DNA of 64,000 nt from Demequina muriae. Its GTDB lineage: Bacteria; Actinomycetota; Actinomycetes; Actinomycetales; Demequinaceae. Both the position numbers and the translations under genes were made by a program. The stretch lies in assembly GCF_030418295.1 (NCBI RefSeq), contig NZ_JAUHQA010000001.1:2170001-2234000 (forward strand), read 5' to 3'. This document shows, piece by piece, positions 37,219 to 46,495 of this stretch; the stretch's first letter is position 1, and every line of letters begins with the position of its first letter. The notes below the pieces were generated by a model. The model did not search any database. It was not told the DNA's origin and was given only the letters and a program-made list of their open reading frames with translations.

Positions 37219-38216
37219 CCCGCGCCGCAGTACTGGGAGCCGGGGCGTGGGGGACCACGTTCGCGGCGGTGCTCGCGGACGCCGGCACCGAGGTCACGCT
37301 CTGGGGTCGCGACGCTGAGGTCGCGGAGCAGATCAACACCGAGCGACGCAACGAGCGATTCCTTCCGGGGATGGATCTCCCTGAGGGGATTCGGGCGACG
37401 GACGATGCGCGCTCGGCTCTCGCGGGCGCCGACATCGTCGCGGTGGCCCTGCCGGCGCAGCGGGTGCGCGGCATCATCGCCGACTGGGCCGATGCGGTGC
37501 CGGCCGATGCGGTGGTGGCCTCGCTCATGAAGGGCATCGAGGTCGGCACGCATGCGCGCATGAGCGACGTCCTGCGCGAGGTGTGGGGACTCCCCGCGGA
37601 ACGCACCTTGGTGGTCTCCGGGCCCAACCTTGCGCGCGAGATCGCAGTGAAGCAGCCCACGGCCACGGTGGTCGCGGGCACGGACTCGTCGGCCGCAGAG
37701 ATGCTCGCGACGGCGACCGCATCGAACTACTTCCGTCCGTACACCAATCCCGATGTGGTGGGCGTCGAGCTGTGTGGAGCGTTCAAGAACGTGATCGCCG
37801 TGGGCGTCGGCGTCACCGACGGCATGGGATTCGGACACAACACCACGGCCACGGTGATCACCCGCGGCCTGGCCGAGATCACGCGCCTCGGCGTCGCGCT
37901 GGGCGCCCATCCGGACACGTTCTCCGGTCTCGCTGGCATGGGCGACCTGATCGCGACCTGCGCGTCTCCGCTGTCGCGCAACCACACCTTGGGAGCGCAC
38001 ATCGGCCGCGGGCTGAACCTCGTCGACGCGATCGAGCGCACCGGCGGCACCGCCGAGGGCGTCCAGACCTCCCTGTCCATTCAGGAGCTCGCGCGGGAGC
38101 ACGGCGTCGACGTGCCCATCTGCGACGCAGTCGTGGACATGCTGCACCACGAGCAGCCGCTCTCGGAGGTGCTCACGTCGCTGCTGTCCCGGCCACGCAA
38201 GGCGGAGCTGAGCTAG
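37215..38216 (+). CDS. gpsA: Glycerol-3-phosphate dehydrogenase [NAD(P)+]
   Basis: A 333-residue enzyme that reduces dihydroxyacetone phosphate to sn-glycerol-3-phosphate for phospholipids. The dinucleotide-binding motif is VLGAGAWGTTFA at the N terminus; GPNLAREIA and ELCGAFKNVIAVGVG contain the conserved catalytic lysine region. The frame opens at 37185, but ATG 37215 overlaps the plsC stop (ATGA) and gives the family-standard N terminus. Confidence 0.96.
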   Translation: MTRAAVLGAGAWGTTFAAVLADAGTEVTLWGRDAEVAEQINTERRNERFLPGMDLPEGIRATDDARSALAGADIVAVALPAQRVRGIIADWADAVPADAVVASLMKGIEVGTHARMSDVLREVWGLPAERTLVVSGPNLAREIAVKQPTATVVAGTDSSAAEMLATATASNYFRPYTNPDVVGVELCGAFKNVIAVGVGVTDGMGFGHNTTATVITRGLAEITRLGVALGAHPDTFSGLAGMGDLIATCASPLSRNHTLGAHIGRGLNLVDAIERTGGTAEGVQTSLSIQELAREHGVDVPICDAVVDMLHHEQPLSEVLTSLLSRPRKAELS

Positions 38217-38217
38217 C

Positions 38218-39318
38218 GTGAACGCCGCGTCCCGGCCCACCGTCGCCGTGCTGTTCGGCGGACGGTCCTCCGAGCACGAGGTGTCGTGCGCGACCGCAGG
38301 CGGCGTGCTCGGCGCGATCGACCGCGACCGCTGGAACGTCGTCGCGGTCGGCATCACGCGCGAGGGGCGCTGGGTGCCCGTCTCCGCCGATCCCGACCAG
38401 TGGCGCATCCGCGATGGCGCGCTCCCTCACGTCCCCCACGACGAGCGGACGGTGCTGCCCCCACGGGACGCCTCCGAGCGCACGTGGCGCGTGCTCGGTG
38501 CGGACGGCACCGCATCGGCGCTGGCAGACGTGCATGTGGTGCTGCCGCTGCTCCACGGGCCGTTCGGTGAGGACGGCACCATCCAGGGCGCCCTCGAACT
38601 GATCGACGTGCGCTACGTCGGATCAGGCGTGCTCGCCTCGGCGGTGGGCATGGACAAGGCCTACATGAAGATCGCGCTGCGCGCCGCTGGACTGCCCGTC
38701 ACGCCTGACGTGGTGCTCGCGCCGGGGGAGAGCCCCGATGGGCGCCGTGCCGAGATCGAGGCGCTCGGCATGCCGGTGTTCGTCAAGCCCGCACGTGCGG
38801 GGTCGAGCATGGGCATCTCGAAGGTGTCGGAGTGGTCGCAGCTCGACGCCGCCGTGGCCGCGGCGGTCAAGCACGACCCCAAGGTCCTCATCGAGCAGGC
38901 GGTGGTCGGTCGCGAGATCGAGACGGCCGTCCTCGACGGACCCCAGGGGGCCGTGGCGTCACCCGCGGGTGAGATCGTCACCGGCGCCGGCCGCGAGTTC
39001 TACGACTTCGAGGCGAAGTACCTCGACGACGAGGCCGTGGACCTGCGGTGCCCCACCGAGCTGGCGGACGACGTCGCCGCGCAGGTCGCCGACATGGCGC
39101 TGCGCTCCTTCGCGGCGGTGGGGGCGGAGTCGCTCGCCCGAGTCGACGTCTTCGTGGGCGACGACGGCACCGTGACCGTGAACGAGATCAACACCATGCC
39201 AGGGTTCACTGCGACCAGCATGTACCCGCGCATGTGGGCGGCCGCGGGCGTGAGCTACCCGGAGCTCATCGAGACGCTGCTCACCGGCGCGCTCGAGCGC
39301 GCCACCGGCCTGCGCTAG
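38218..39318 (+). CDS. ddl: D-alanine--D-alanine ligase
   Basis: A 366-residue ATP-grasp enzyme that makes the D-Ala-D-Ala terminus of peptidoglycan precursors. Recognisable segments are LFGGRSSEHEVSCATA, LLHGPFGEDGTIQG, VKPARAGSSMGISK (ATP binding) and the metal-binding VNEINTMPGFT. The start is GTG one base after the gpsA stop. Its stop is 15 bp from that of the convergent DUF3515 gene. Confidence 0.97.
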   Translation: MNAASRPTVAVLFGGRSSEHEVSCATAGGVLGAIDRDRWNVVAVGITREGRWVPVSADPDQWRIRDGALPHVPHDERTVLPPRDASERTWRVLGADGTASALADVHVVLPLLHGPFGEDGTIQGALELIDVRYVGSGVLASAVGMDKAYMKIALRAAGLPVTPDVVLAPGESPDGRRAEIEALGMPVFVKPARAGSSMGISKVSEWSQLDAAVAAAVKHDPKVLIEQAVVGREIETAVLDGPQGAVASPAGEIVTGAGREFYDFEAKYLDDEAVDLRCPTELADDVAAQVADMALRSFAAVGAESLARVDVFVGDDGTVTVNEINTMPGFTATSMYPRMWAAAGVSYPELIETLLTGALERATGLR

Positions 39319-39333
39319 TCCGCGACGCCCGGT

Positions 39334-39801
39334 TCAGCTGCACTCCAGCCCGTTCTCCGGCGCCAACGCGGCCGCGGGCGACAGCTCCGCGAGCACGTCG
39401 CCGACCGCCTCGTCCGCGCGGACCTGCGGCACCGTGAGCTCGAGAGCGGGGGAGCGGCCGAACGTCACGGCGACCCAGTCCTCGCCTTCCTCGCGCAGCA
39501 GCCAGTCGACGGTCGCCGCAGGCGTCTCGACCGCGATGCACTGCTCAGTGGTGGGACCGGGCGGCTCGACACCGCAGCGGGCCAGGATCGCGTACTCCTC
39601 CCCCCACGCCTGCGTGGCCTGCGACGTGGTGGCGCGCATCTCCAGGCCACCCACCGTCTCGGGGATCGCGAGCATCACGCGGGCGCAGTCGGGGTCGGCC
39701 GCGTAGGGGGCGGCCTCGATCACCTCAGCGTGCGCGCATCCCGCCAGCAGCGGCAAAGCCGCGACGGCCGATGCGGCGGCGACGGCAAGGCGGCTGGGCA
39801 T
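39334..39801 (-). CDS. DUF3515 family lipoprotein
   Basis: A 155-residue lipoprotein of unknown function commonly found beside ddl in actinobacteria. The signal peptide ends in lipobox LAGC. Four further cysteines (in DPDCARVM, LARCGVEPP, EQCIAVE and GLECS) are placed as in the family and probably form two disulfides. I start it at ATG 39801 (MPSRLAV) because the 15 upstream residues to 39846 are not signal-like. It is convergent with ddl and divergent from the MATE gene. Confidence 0.88.
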   Translation of the reverse strand: MPSRLAVAAASAVAALPLLAGCAHAEVIEAAPYAADPDCARVMLAIPETVGGLEMRATTSQATQAWGEEYAILARCGVEPPGPTTEQCIAVETPAATVDWLLREEGEDWVAVTFGRSPALELTVPQVRADEAVGDVLAELSPAAALAPENGLECS

Positions 39802-39890
39802 GACTCCCAGCCTAGTTCGGCCGCCCGGTGCCCCCGGCCATCGCATCGGCCCTGGCGGGCGGCGGGTGCCGGAACCGGTAGCGTCGATCC

Positions 39891-41264
39891 GTGACTTCTC
39901 GCCGCGACCTCTTCAGGGGTCTTCCCCACAGGCGCGCCCTGTCCCTCGCGTGGCCCATGATCGTCGCCAACGTCTCGGTGCCGCTGGTCGGACTGGTCGA
40001 CACGGCGATGCTGGGGCATTTCTCGGACACGCAGAACCTGGGCGCCGTCGCGGCAGGCGCGATCGTGCTCTCGGCGGCGTACTGGGTGCTGTCCTTCCTG
40101 CGCCTCGGCACCACCAGCCTCGTGGGCCGCGCGGTCGGGGCGGGGCGGCCACTCGACACGATCTCGCACCTCCAGCGCAGCCTGATGCTCGCGGGCGTCA
40201 TCGCGGCGGCGATCCTGGTGCTGCAGTGGGTGCTGATCCCGCTAGCGATGACCATCGTCGCCCCCGCGGGCGAGGTGCGCGAGCTGGCGACCGCGTACGG
40301 ACAGATCCGCGTGCACTCGCTGCCGGCGGTGCTGGGAACCTCGGTCATCACCGGATACTTCATCGGCTCGCAGGACACCCGCAGGCCGCTGGCGATCGCC
40401 GTCGTGGTCAACCTGCTCAACCTGGTGCTGGACATCGCCTTCGTGGGCGGGCTGAGCTGGGGCGCTGCTGGAGCCGCGTGGGCGACGATGATCGCCGAGT
40501 GGGTGGGTCTCGCGGTCGCCGCCGTGCTGCTGTGGAGGTTCCTGGACCCCACGCTGCGGGAGCGGCTGCGCAAGTGGCGCGGTCAGGGCCTGCGGCGTCG
40601 CTGGCGCGCGCTGCTGACCATGAACGCCGATCTCGCGGTGCGCACGGCCCTGCTGTACGTCGCGCTGACATTCCTGACGGCCGCCGGAGGGCGCATCAGC
40701 GAGGACGTCCTGGCCGCGAACGCGATCCTGCTGCAGGTGACGCTGCTCGCGAGCTACGGACTCGACGGGTACGCCCACGCCGCGGAGGCGATGAGTGCGA
40801 AGGCCCTCGGCACCAGGAACCTCACCGAGTTCCACCGGGTGAATGCGGCGGCCACCCTGCCCGCGCTCGGGATCGCCGCGGCGTTCACGGCGCTCTTCCT
40901 GGTGGCCCAGGACCCCTTCATCAGCCTCATGACGAGTCTGCCGGACCTCGCCGCGACGACCGCCCAGTACTTCCATTGGGCCGCGTGGCTGCCGCTGATC
41001 TCGGTGGCGGCGTATCAGCTCGACGGCGTCTTCATCGGCTCGGGGCAGTCGCGCATCATGCGGAACACGATGCTCGTGGCGGTCGTGGGCGTCTACCTGC
41101 CGGTCTTCTTCGTGCCCGCGTGGGTGACGGGCGAGGCCAGCAACGACGGCCTGTGGCTGGCGTTCACGCTGCTCAACGTGGCGCGGGGAGTCCTGCTCGG
41201 AGCCGCGTACTGGCGCCTGACCCGCACGCGGGGCTGGCTACGGACGGCCGATGCGGGAGCCTAG
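39891..41264 (+). CDS. MATE-family efflux transporter (DinF group)
   Basis: A 457-residue multidrug and toxin extrusion protein with twelve predicted helices. The opening LAWPMIVANVSVPLVGLVDTAMLGHF is the standard MATE helix 1 pattern, and LRLGTTSLVGRAVGAG is the conserved helix 2-3 loop. It starts with GTG 39891. It exports cationic compounds by ion antiport; the substrate is not known. The gene precedes thiL by nine bases. Confidence 0.92.
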   Translation: MTSRRDLFRGLPHRRALSLAWPMIVANVSVPLVGLVDTAMLGHFSDTQNLGAVAAGAIVLSAAYWVLSFLRLGTTSLVGRAVGAGRPLDTISHLQRSLMLAGVIAAAILVLQWVLIPLAMTIVAPAGEVRELATAYGQIRVHSLPAVLGTSVITGYFIGSQDTRRPLAIAVVVNLLNLVLDIAFVGGLSWGAAGAAWATMIAEWVGLAVAAVLLWRFLDPTLRERLRKWRGQGLRRRWRALLTMNADLAVRTALLYVALTFLTAAGGRISEDVLAANAILLQVTLLASYGLDGYAHAAEAMSAKALGTRNLTEFHRVNAAATLPALGIAAAFTALFLVAQDPFISLMTSLPDLAATTAQYFHWAAWLPLISVAAYQLDGVFIGSGQSRIMRNTMLVAVVGVYLPVFFVPAWVTGEASNDGLWLAFTLLNVARGVLLGAAYWRLTRTRGWLRTADAGA

Positions 41265-41273
41265 GCTCGTGCC

Positions 41274-42218
41274 ATGACGACTTTCGGAGAGATGGGCGAA
41301 GACGCGTTGATCGCGTTGTTCGCGCCGCGACTGCCCAGCACCGACGCCGAGATCCTGGGCCCAGGCGATGACGCTGCGGTGCTCTCGGTCGACGGCGACC
41401 TCGTGGTCAGCACGGATGTGCTCGTCGAGAACCGTCACTTCCGGCTCGAGTGGTCCACCGGTGCGGACGTGGGCTGGCGGGCCGCCATGCAGAATCTTGC
41501 GGACATCGACGCGATGGGCGCGGTTCCGACCGCGCTGGAGGTGACGCTGTGCGCCCCCTCTTCCACACCCGTGGAGTTCGTGCTCGGGCTCGCGGACGGG
41601 CTCCGGGAGGCCTGCGAGCCGCACGGGGTGGGCGTCGTGGGCGGCGATCTCTCGGGGGCGAGCGAGATCGTGGTCGCCGTGACCGCGATGGGGGAGACTC
41701 ACGGCACCGAACCGATCACGCGGGCCGATGCGCTCGCAGGGGATGTCGTGGCCGTCGCGGGCGCGCTCGGCGGGGCCAAGGCGGGGTACGAGCAGCTCTC
41801 TCGCGGCGAGCGCGTGGACGCGGAGGCGGTCGACCTGTTCCTGCGCCCTCAACCGCGCATCGGCGCCGGACTCGAGGCGGCCCTGCACGGCGCCACCGCG
41901 ATGATGGACCTGTCAGACGGGCTGGCGCGCGACGCCGCGAGGCTGGCGCGGGCATCGGGGCTGACCATTGCGGTCGACTCGGCCACAGTGCCCGTTCACC
42001 CGGCGGCGCAGCGCACCGCCGAGGCGCTGGGGGAGCCCGACAGCGCGCTCGCGTGGGCGTTGTCCGGGGGTGAGGACCACCACATGCTGGCGACCTTCCC
42101 GCGTGCGTCGGTGGTCCCCGAGGGCTGGCACATCATCGGGTCCGCGGTCGACGGGCCCGGAACGCTGCTGGTCGACGGCGAGACGCCGGCGGACCCGGGG
42201 TGGGACCACTTCTCCTGA
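41274..42218 (+). CDS. thiL: Thiamine-monophosphate kinase
   Basis: A 314-residue enzyme of the PurM/ThiL fold that phosphorylates thiamine monophosphate to the active diphosphate. GPGDDAAVL near residue 28, STDVLVENRHF, MQNLADIDAMGAVP and VGGDLSGASE are the expected metal- and nucleotide-binding motifs; MMDLSDGLARDAARL closes the C-terminal part. No TPP riboswitch is visible in front. A terminator follows and rpmB converges. Confidence 0.95.
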   Translation: MTTFGEMGEDALIALFAPRLPSTDAEILGPGDDAAVLSVDGDLVVSTDVLVENRHFRLEWSTGADVGWRAAMQNLADIDAMGAVPTALEVTLCAPSSTPVEFVLGLADGLREACEPHGVGVVGGDLSGASEIVVAVTAMGETHGTEPITRADALAGDVVAVAGALGGAKAGYEQLSRGERVDAEAVDLFLRPQPRIGAGLEAALHGATAMMDLSDGLARDAARLARASGLTIAVDSATVPVHPAAQRTAEALGEPDSALAWALSGGEDHHMLATFPRASVVPEGWHIIGSAVDGPGTLLVDGETPADPGWDHFS

Positions 42219-42237
42219 CCGGAGGGCGGACGCGAAA

Positions 42238-42269
42238 AAGCCGACGCCCCCCGAGGGGTGCGCCGGCTT
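42238..42269. terminator. Bidirectional terminator between thiL and rpmB
   Basis: AAGCCGACGCCCC pairs with GGGGTGCGCCGGCTT (one mismatch and a small bulge) across CCGA. On the reverse strand the stem is followed by TTTTTCGC, so it is a good rpmB terminator; thiL reads into it from the other side. Confidence 0.75.
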
Positions 42270-42285
42270 CCCGAGTACGCCGTCG

Positions 42286-42477
42286 TCAGACGGCGCGCTG
42301 AACCTTGCCCGCCTTGAGGCAGGAGGTGCAGACGTTGACGCGCTTGGGCGTTCCCGCCACCACGGCGCGCACGCGCTGGATGTTGGGGTTCCAGCGACGC
42401 TTGGTCCGGCGGTGCGAGTGCGAGATCGAGTGTCCGAAGGACGGACCCTTGCCGCAGACGTCGCAGTTGGCAGCCAC
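42286..42477 (-). CDS. rpmB: 50S ribosomal protein L28, zinc-ligand (C+) form
   Basis: A 63-residue ribosomal protein with [20 protein letters not shown], the L28 signature. Cys5/Cys8 (CDVC) and Cys50/Cys53 (CTSC) form the four-cysteine zinc site of the C+ version. It begins with GTG 42477 preceded by AGGAGA. In some actinobacteria zinc-independent L28 paralogues exist under Zur control; this is the zinc-binding one. A TGTCCG-GTGT-CGGACA palindrome lies 58-73 bp upstream. Confidence 0.95.
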   Translation of the reverse strand: MAANCDVCGKGPSFGHSISHSHRRTKRRWNPNIQRVRAVVAGTPKRVNVCTSCLKAGKVQRAV

Positions 42478-42534
42478 GATAGTTCTCCTCAGTTGCACTT
42501 GCGCTTCGCCCGACTGGGCGGCGCCACGTTCATC

Positions 42535-42550
42535 TGTCCGGTGTCGGACA
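42535..42550. promoter_or_regulatory. Perfect palindrome upstream of rpmB
   Basis: TGTCCG (42535-42540) and CGGACA (42545-42550) flank GTGT. The site lies in the 258-bp gap between the divergent rpmB and DAK2 genes, nearer rpmB. It could be an operator or part of the rpmB leader. No clear promoter or RNA gene is seen in the rest of the gap. Confidence 0.4.
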
Positions 42551-42735
42551 ACCGCACTAGGGTATCTGACGAATGGCGCACCGGGCAACCGAGGCGCGGT
42601 CGAGCGGTCGCCATGTGAGCGGGGTCGACGGTCGTCACGGTCCACCGTGACACCATGGTGCCAGGAAATCGGGCAAGAGGCGCAGCGAGATCGGCGCCGG
42701 AGAACTGCGCGCATGTCGCGTGACGGGCGGGATGG

Positions 42736-44238
42736 ATGCACGAATCTGCGGACGTGAGGCGCTGGCTCGACGCCGGTGCCCGTGCCGTCAAGCATGCCCG
42801 CGAGCGTCTGGACGCGATCAACGTCTTCCCGGTGGCGGACTCCGACACCGGCACCAATCTCTACCTCACCCTGCAGGAGGGGAACCGGGCGGTCGCGAAG
42901 CTCAGAGCTGACGCGAGCCACCGTGAGGTGGTGGCCGCGTTCGCGCGCGGGTCGCTCGTGGGCGCCCGCGGGAACTCCGGGGTGATCATCTCGCAGTACC
43001 TCACCGGGTTCCTGTCGGCGATCGATCATCACGGAGGCCTCAGCCGCGTCGACGGGCGGGGCATCGCCCAGTCGCTCGATGCCGCCGCCGCTGCCGCCTA
43101 CCGCGCCGTCGGCTCGCCCGTCGAGGGCACGATCCTCACCGTGGCGCGCGCCGCGGCGACGGGCGCTCAGCGGGCGGTGGATGCCCGCGCCGGGCGCGAT
43201 GCCACCCTCGTCGCGGCAGTCGAGGACGCCCGCGCCGCCCTCGCGCAGACCCACGAGCAGCTGCCGCTCGCCAAAGAGGCGGGCGTCGTCGATGCGGGCG
43301 CCGCGGGACTGGTGCTGCAGCTCGAGATGCTCGCCGAGACCCTCGGCGGCCCCGAGGTGCTCAGCTCCCTCGACAGGGTCGAGTGGGAGGTCACCGACGC
43401 GGGCACCACCCGCATCTCGTACGTGCACCACTCTCACGAGGGCGCATACGAGGTGATGTTCGTCGCCAAGTCCGATCACGACATCCATGCGGCCCTCACC
43501 CGCGACCTCGAGGCGATGGGCGACTCCGTCGCCGTCACTGGGACGCACGGGCTGTGGCAGGCGCATGTGCACACGGACCAGCCGCATCTGGCGGTCGAGC
43601 GCGGGATCGAGGCCAAGGCCCGTCAGATCGTGGTGCGCAATGTGCGCGTGGGCCATGATGCCGACCGCGCCTCGACGGGCATCGTCGCTCTCACGCACTG
43701 CCCTGGCCTTGCGGAGCCGCTCGCCGACGCGGGCGCGATCGTTCTCGTGGTGCCCGATCCCACCGCGCTCAAGCGCCGGGCGCTGCGACGAGCGGTGAAG
43801 GACGCCTCCGGCACCGCGGCGGTCGTCGTGGCGGGCCACCCGGCCCTGCGCGCTGCGGCCGAGGAGCTCGCACGTAAGCGGCGCAAGCCCCGGCTGACCA
43901 TCCTCGACAGCCAGCACGAGGCGCAGGTGATCGCGGCGGTCGCCGCCGCGGCCCTCGTCACCCCGGGCCAGGACCTCGCGGACGAGATGGCGGCCGCCGT
44001 CGCGGCGACCGTGGTGGGGCAGAGCAGCGGCGACGCGCTCGACGACGATGTCGACCGCCTCATCGTCCCCGACACAGAGGTCGTGTCGCTGATCCTGGCC
44101 GCAGGCATGCCTGCCAGCGTGGCCGACGCCGTGCGGATGTCCGTGAGAGCCGCCGCCCCCGACGCGGACGTGAACGTGTACCGAGGCCAGCAGGCCCACC
44201 CCGGGGTGCTGATCGGCGTCGAGCGCGCACCCTCATGA
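42736..44238 (+). CDS. DAK2-domain (FakA-like) protein
   Basis: A 500-residue protein. The N-terminal DAK2 phosphatase-like ATP-binding domain (about 1-200) has [19 protein letters not shown] and [16 protein letters not shown], where the aspartates bind Mg-ATP; the C-terminal half is the DegV-partner domain (AYEVMFVAK onward). Homologues (FakA) phosphorylate fatty acids bound to FakB for incorporation into lipids. It overlaps recG by four bases (ATGA), the usual actinobacterial linkage. No FakB gene is in the window. Confidence 0.9.
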   Translation: MHESADVRRWLDAGARAVKHARERLDAINVFPVADSDTGTNLYLTLQEGNRAVAKLRADASHREVVAAFARGSLVGARGNSGVIISQYLTGFLSAIDHHGGLSRVDGRGIAQSLDAAAAAAYRAVGSPVEGTILTVARAAATGAQRAVDARAGRDATLVAAVEDARAALAQTHEQLPLAKEAGVVDAGAAGLVLQLEMLAETLGGPEVLSSLDRVEWEVTDAGTTRISYVHHSHEGAYEVMFVAKSDHDIHAALTRDLEAMGDSVAVTGTHGLWQAHVHTDQPHLAVERGIEAKARQIVVRNVRVGHDADRASTGIVALTHCPGLAEPLADAGAIVLVVPDPTALKRRALRRAVKDASGTAAVVVAGHPALRAAAEELARKRRKPRLTILDSQHEAQVIAAVAAAALVTPGQDLADEMAAAVAATVVGQSSGDALDDDVDRLIVPDTEVVSLILAAGMPASVADAVRMSVRAAAPDADVNVYRGQQAHPGVLIGVERAPS

Positions 44239-46493
44239 ACGGCGCCGACAGGCTCGCGGAGCCGCTGTCGCGCGTGCTGGGCGCTCGTACCGCCGGGGGA
44301 CTGGCCAAGCTCGGTCTCGAGACGGTCGAGGACCTGCTGCGCCACTACCCGCGCCGGTACGGCTCGCCGGGGGAGCGCACGGACATGTCGGCGCTCGCCG
44401 TCGGTGAGCACGTCACGGTGATGGCCGAGGTACGGTCCACCCAGGTGCGCAGCATGCGCTCGCGGGGCGGCGCGATGCTCGAGGCGATCGTGACCGACGG
44501 CCACGACACGCTGCAGCTGACGTTCTTCGCCAAGCGCGCGGGCGTGCTGCGCATGCACGAGTCGAAGCTGAAGCCGGGGAGCACCGGGCTGTTCACCGGC
44601 ACCGTCGGCGACTACCGCGGCAGGCGCCAGCTCACCCACCCCGACTACCTCATCGTCGGCGTAGATGCGGCCGACGAGGCCGAGGCCGTCCTCGAGGCCT
44701 CGCGACCCATCCCGATCTACCCGGCGGCCGCAGCGGTGCCCACGTGGCGCATCGGCCGCTCGGTGCGCACGGTGCTGGACCCGCTGACCGAGGAGGACGT
44801 TCCGGACCCGATCCCCGCCGCGATCCGTGCGGAGCGGTCGCTGCCGACGCTGCTCGAGGCGCTCCGCGCCGTCCACGTGCCCGATGCGCCATCGGACTGG
44901 GAGCGCGGGCAGGACCGCCTGCGGTTCGAGGAGGCGCTCGTCCTGCAGACCGCGCTCGCCCGCCGCCGCGCCGCTCGGGAAGGGCTCGCCTCCACGCCGC
45001 GCCCCCCGCGTGACGGCGGACTGGTGGACGCGCTGGACGCAAGCCTGCCGTTCACCCTGACGCCGGCGCAGGAGACTGTGGGACGCGAGATCGCCGCCTC
45101 CCTCGCCGGTGCCACGCCCATGATGCGACTGCTTCAAGGCGACGTGGGCGCAGGCAAGACGGTGGTCGCGCTGCGCGCCATGCTGCAGGTCGTGGACTCC
45201 GGGGGTCAGGCCGCGCTCCTGGCGCCGACCGAGGTGCTCGCCGCGCAGCACCTGCGCAGCCTGGAGCAGCTCCTGGGTCCGCTGGGCCACGGCGGCATGC
45301 TCGGGGGCGACGCGCGCGCGACGCGCCTCACGCTCCTCACCGGTTCGCAGGGGTCCACGGTGCGCCGCCAGGCGCTGGCCGACGCGGCCTCGGGAGCTGC
45401 GGGGATCGTGGTGGGCACTCACGCGCTGCTGAGCGAAGGCGTGCAGTTCGCTGATCTGGGCCTGGTCGTCGTGGATGAGCAGCACCGGTTCGGCGTCGAG
45501 CAGCGCGATGCCCTGCGCACTCGCGGCGACCGGCCGCCGCACATGCTGGTGATGACGGCGACACCGATCCCGCGCACGGTCGCGATGACGGTGTTCGGGG
45601 ATCTGGAGACGTCGACCCTCGCCGACCGGCCGCCCGGTCGCGCGGAGACCGTCACTCACATCGTGCCTGCGGACAACGAGGCCTGGCTGGCGCGAACCTG
45701 GCAGCGCGTGCGCGAGGAGGTCGACCAGGGCCATCGCGTCTACGTGGTGTGCCCGCGCATCGACGCCGATGAGCCAGCAGTTGACGGCGGCGCGCCGCCG
45801 AGCGATGCGGCCGATGCCGGCGGCGACGAGCCGCTCGTGCTCGAGTGGGAGGGCGATGACGCACCCTCGGCAAGCGTCCCGCTCGCGTCGGTGACGGAGA
45901 CGGCCGCGATGCTCGCCGCTCGGCCTGAGTTCGCAGGCATACGGATCGGACGTCTCCACGGGCGGCTCCCGGCCGATGCGAAGGAGGCGGCGATGGCCGC
46001 ATTCGCCTCGGGCGAGGCGCCGGTGATGGTGTCGACCACCGTGATCGAGGTGGGGGTGGACGTCCCGCAGGCGACCGTGATGATCGTGCTCGACGCCGAA
46101 CGGTTCGGGATCTCGCAGCTGCACCAGCTGCGCGGGCGGGTGGGGCGCAGTACCCTCGCCGGCCTGTGCCTCCTCGTGTCGCGCGCGGAGCCCGGCTCGG
46201 TGTCCCGCGAGCGGCTCGAGGCGCTCGCGTCCACCACCGACGGCTTCGCGCTGGCGGAGAAGGACCTCGAGCTGCGGCGCGAGGGAGACGTCCTGGGCGC
46301 GGCGCAGTCGGGCGGGCGCCACTCGCTCCGGCTGCTGCGGGTGGTCAGGGATGCGGCCCTGATCGAGGAGGCGCGGGTCGTGGCACGTGACCTGGTCGCC
46401 GCCGACCCCCTGCTCGAGACCGCCCCGGCCCTCGCCTCGGCCATCAGCCTGTGGCTGGGACCCGAGCGCGAGGACTTCCTCGAGCGCGGCTGA
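44235..46493 (+). CDS. recG: ATP-dependent DNA helicase RecG
   Basis: A 752-residue branch-migrating helicase that remodels stalled replication forks. It has an N-terminal wedge/OB domain (about 50-165), helicase lobe 1 with Walker A GDVGAGKTVVALR and DEQHRFGVEQR, and lobe 2 with MVSTTVIEVGVDVPQATVM and the QLHQLRGRVGRS motif. A divergent Ala/Gly/Asp-rich insertion (about 515-545) sits in lobe 2. The start overlaps the DAK2 stop. It is convergent with the GH5 gene, the stops being two bases apart. Confidence 0.96.
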   Translation: MNGADRLAEPLSRVLGARTAGGLAKLGLETVEDLLRHYPRRYGSPGERTDMSALAVGEHVTVMAEVRSTQVRSMRSRGGAMLEAIVTDGHDTLQLTFFAKRAGVLRMHESKLKPGSTGLFTGTVGDYRGRRQLTHPDYLIVGVDAADEAEAVLEASRPIPIYPAAAAVPTWRIGRSVRTVLDPLTEEDVPDPIPAAIRAERSLPTLLEALRAVHVPDAPSDWERGQDRLRFEEALVLQTALARRRAAREGLASTPRPPRDGGLVDALDASLPFTLTPAQETVGREIAASLAGATPMMRLLQGDVGAGKTVVALRAMLQVVDSGGQAALLAPTEVLAAQHLRSLEQLLGPLGHGGMLGGDARATRLTLLTGSQGSTVRRQALADAASGAAGIVVGTHALLSEGVQFADLGLVVVDEQHRFGVEQRDALRTRGDRPPHMLVMTATPIPRTVAMTVFGDLETSTLADRPPGRAETVTHIVPADNEAWLARTWQRVREEVDQGHRVYVVCPRIDADEPAVDGGAPPSDAADAGGDEPLVLEWEGDDAPSASVPLASVTETAAMLAARPEFAGIRIGRLHGRLPADAKEAAMAAFASGEAPVMVSTTVIEVGVDVPQATVMIVLDAERFGISQLHQLRGRVGRSTLAGLCLLVSRAEPGSVSRERLEALASTTDGFALAEKDLELRREGDVLGAAQSGGRHSLRLLRVVRDAALIEEARVVARDLVAADPLLETAPALASAISLWLGPEREDFLERG

Positions 46494-46495
46494 CG

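Noticed and set aside
41265-41273. TPP riboswitch ahead of thiL
   Set aside because: The gap to the MATE gene is nine bases and no THI-box sequence is visible inside the preceding 300 bases.
42286-44199. 637-codon reverse-strand frame ending in L28
   Set aside because: Only the last 63 codons match a protein. The rest is antisense to the DAK2 gene, and a GTG with AGGAGA marks the real rpmB start at 42477.
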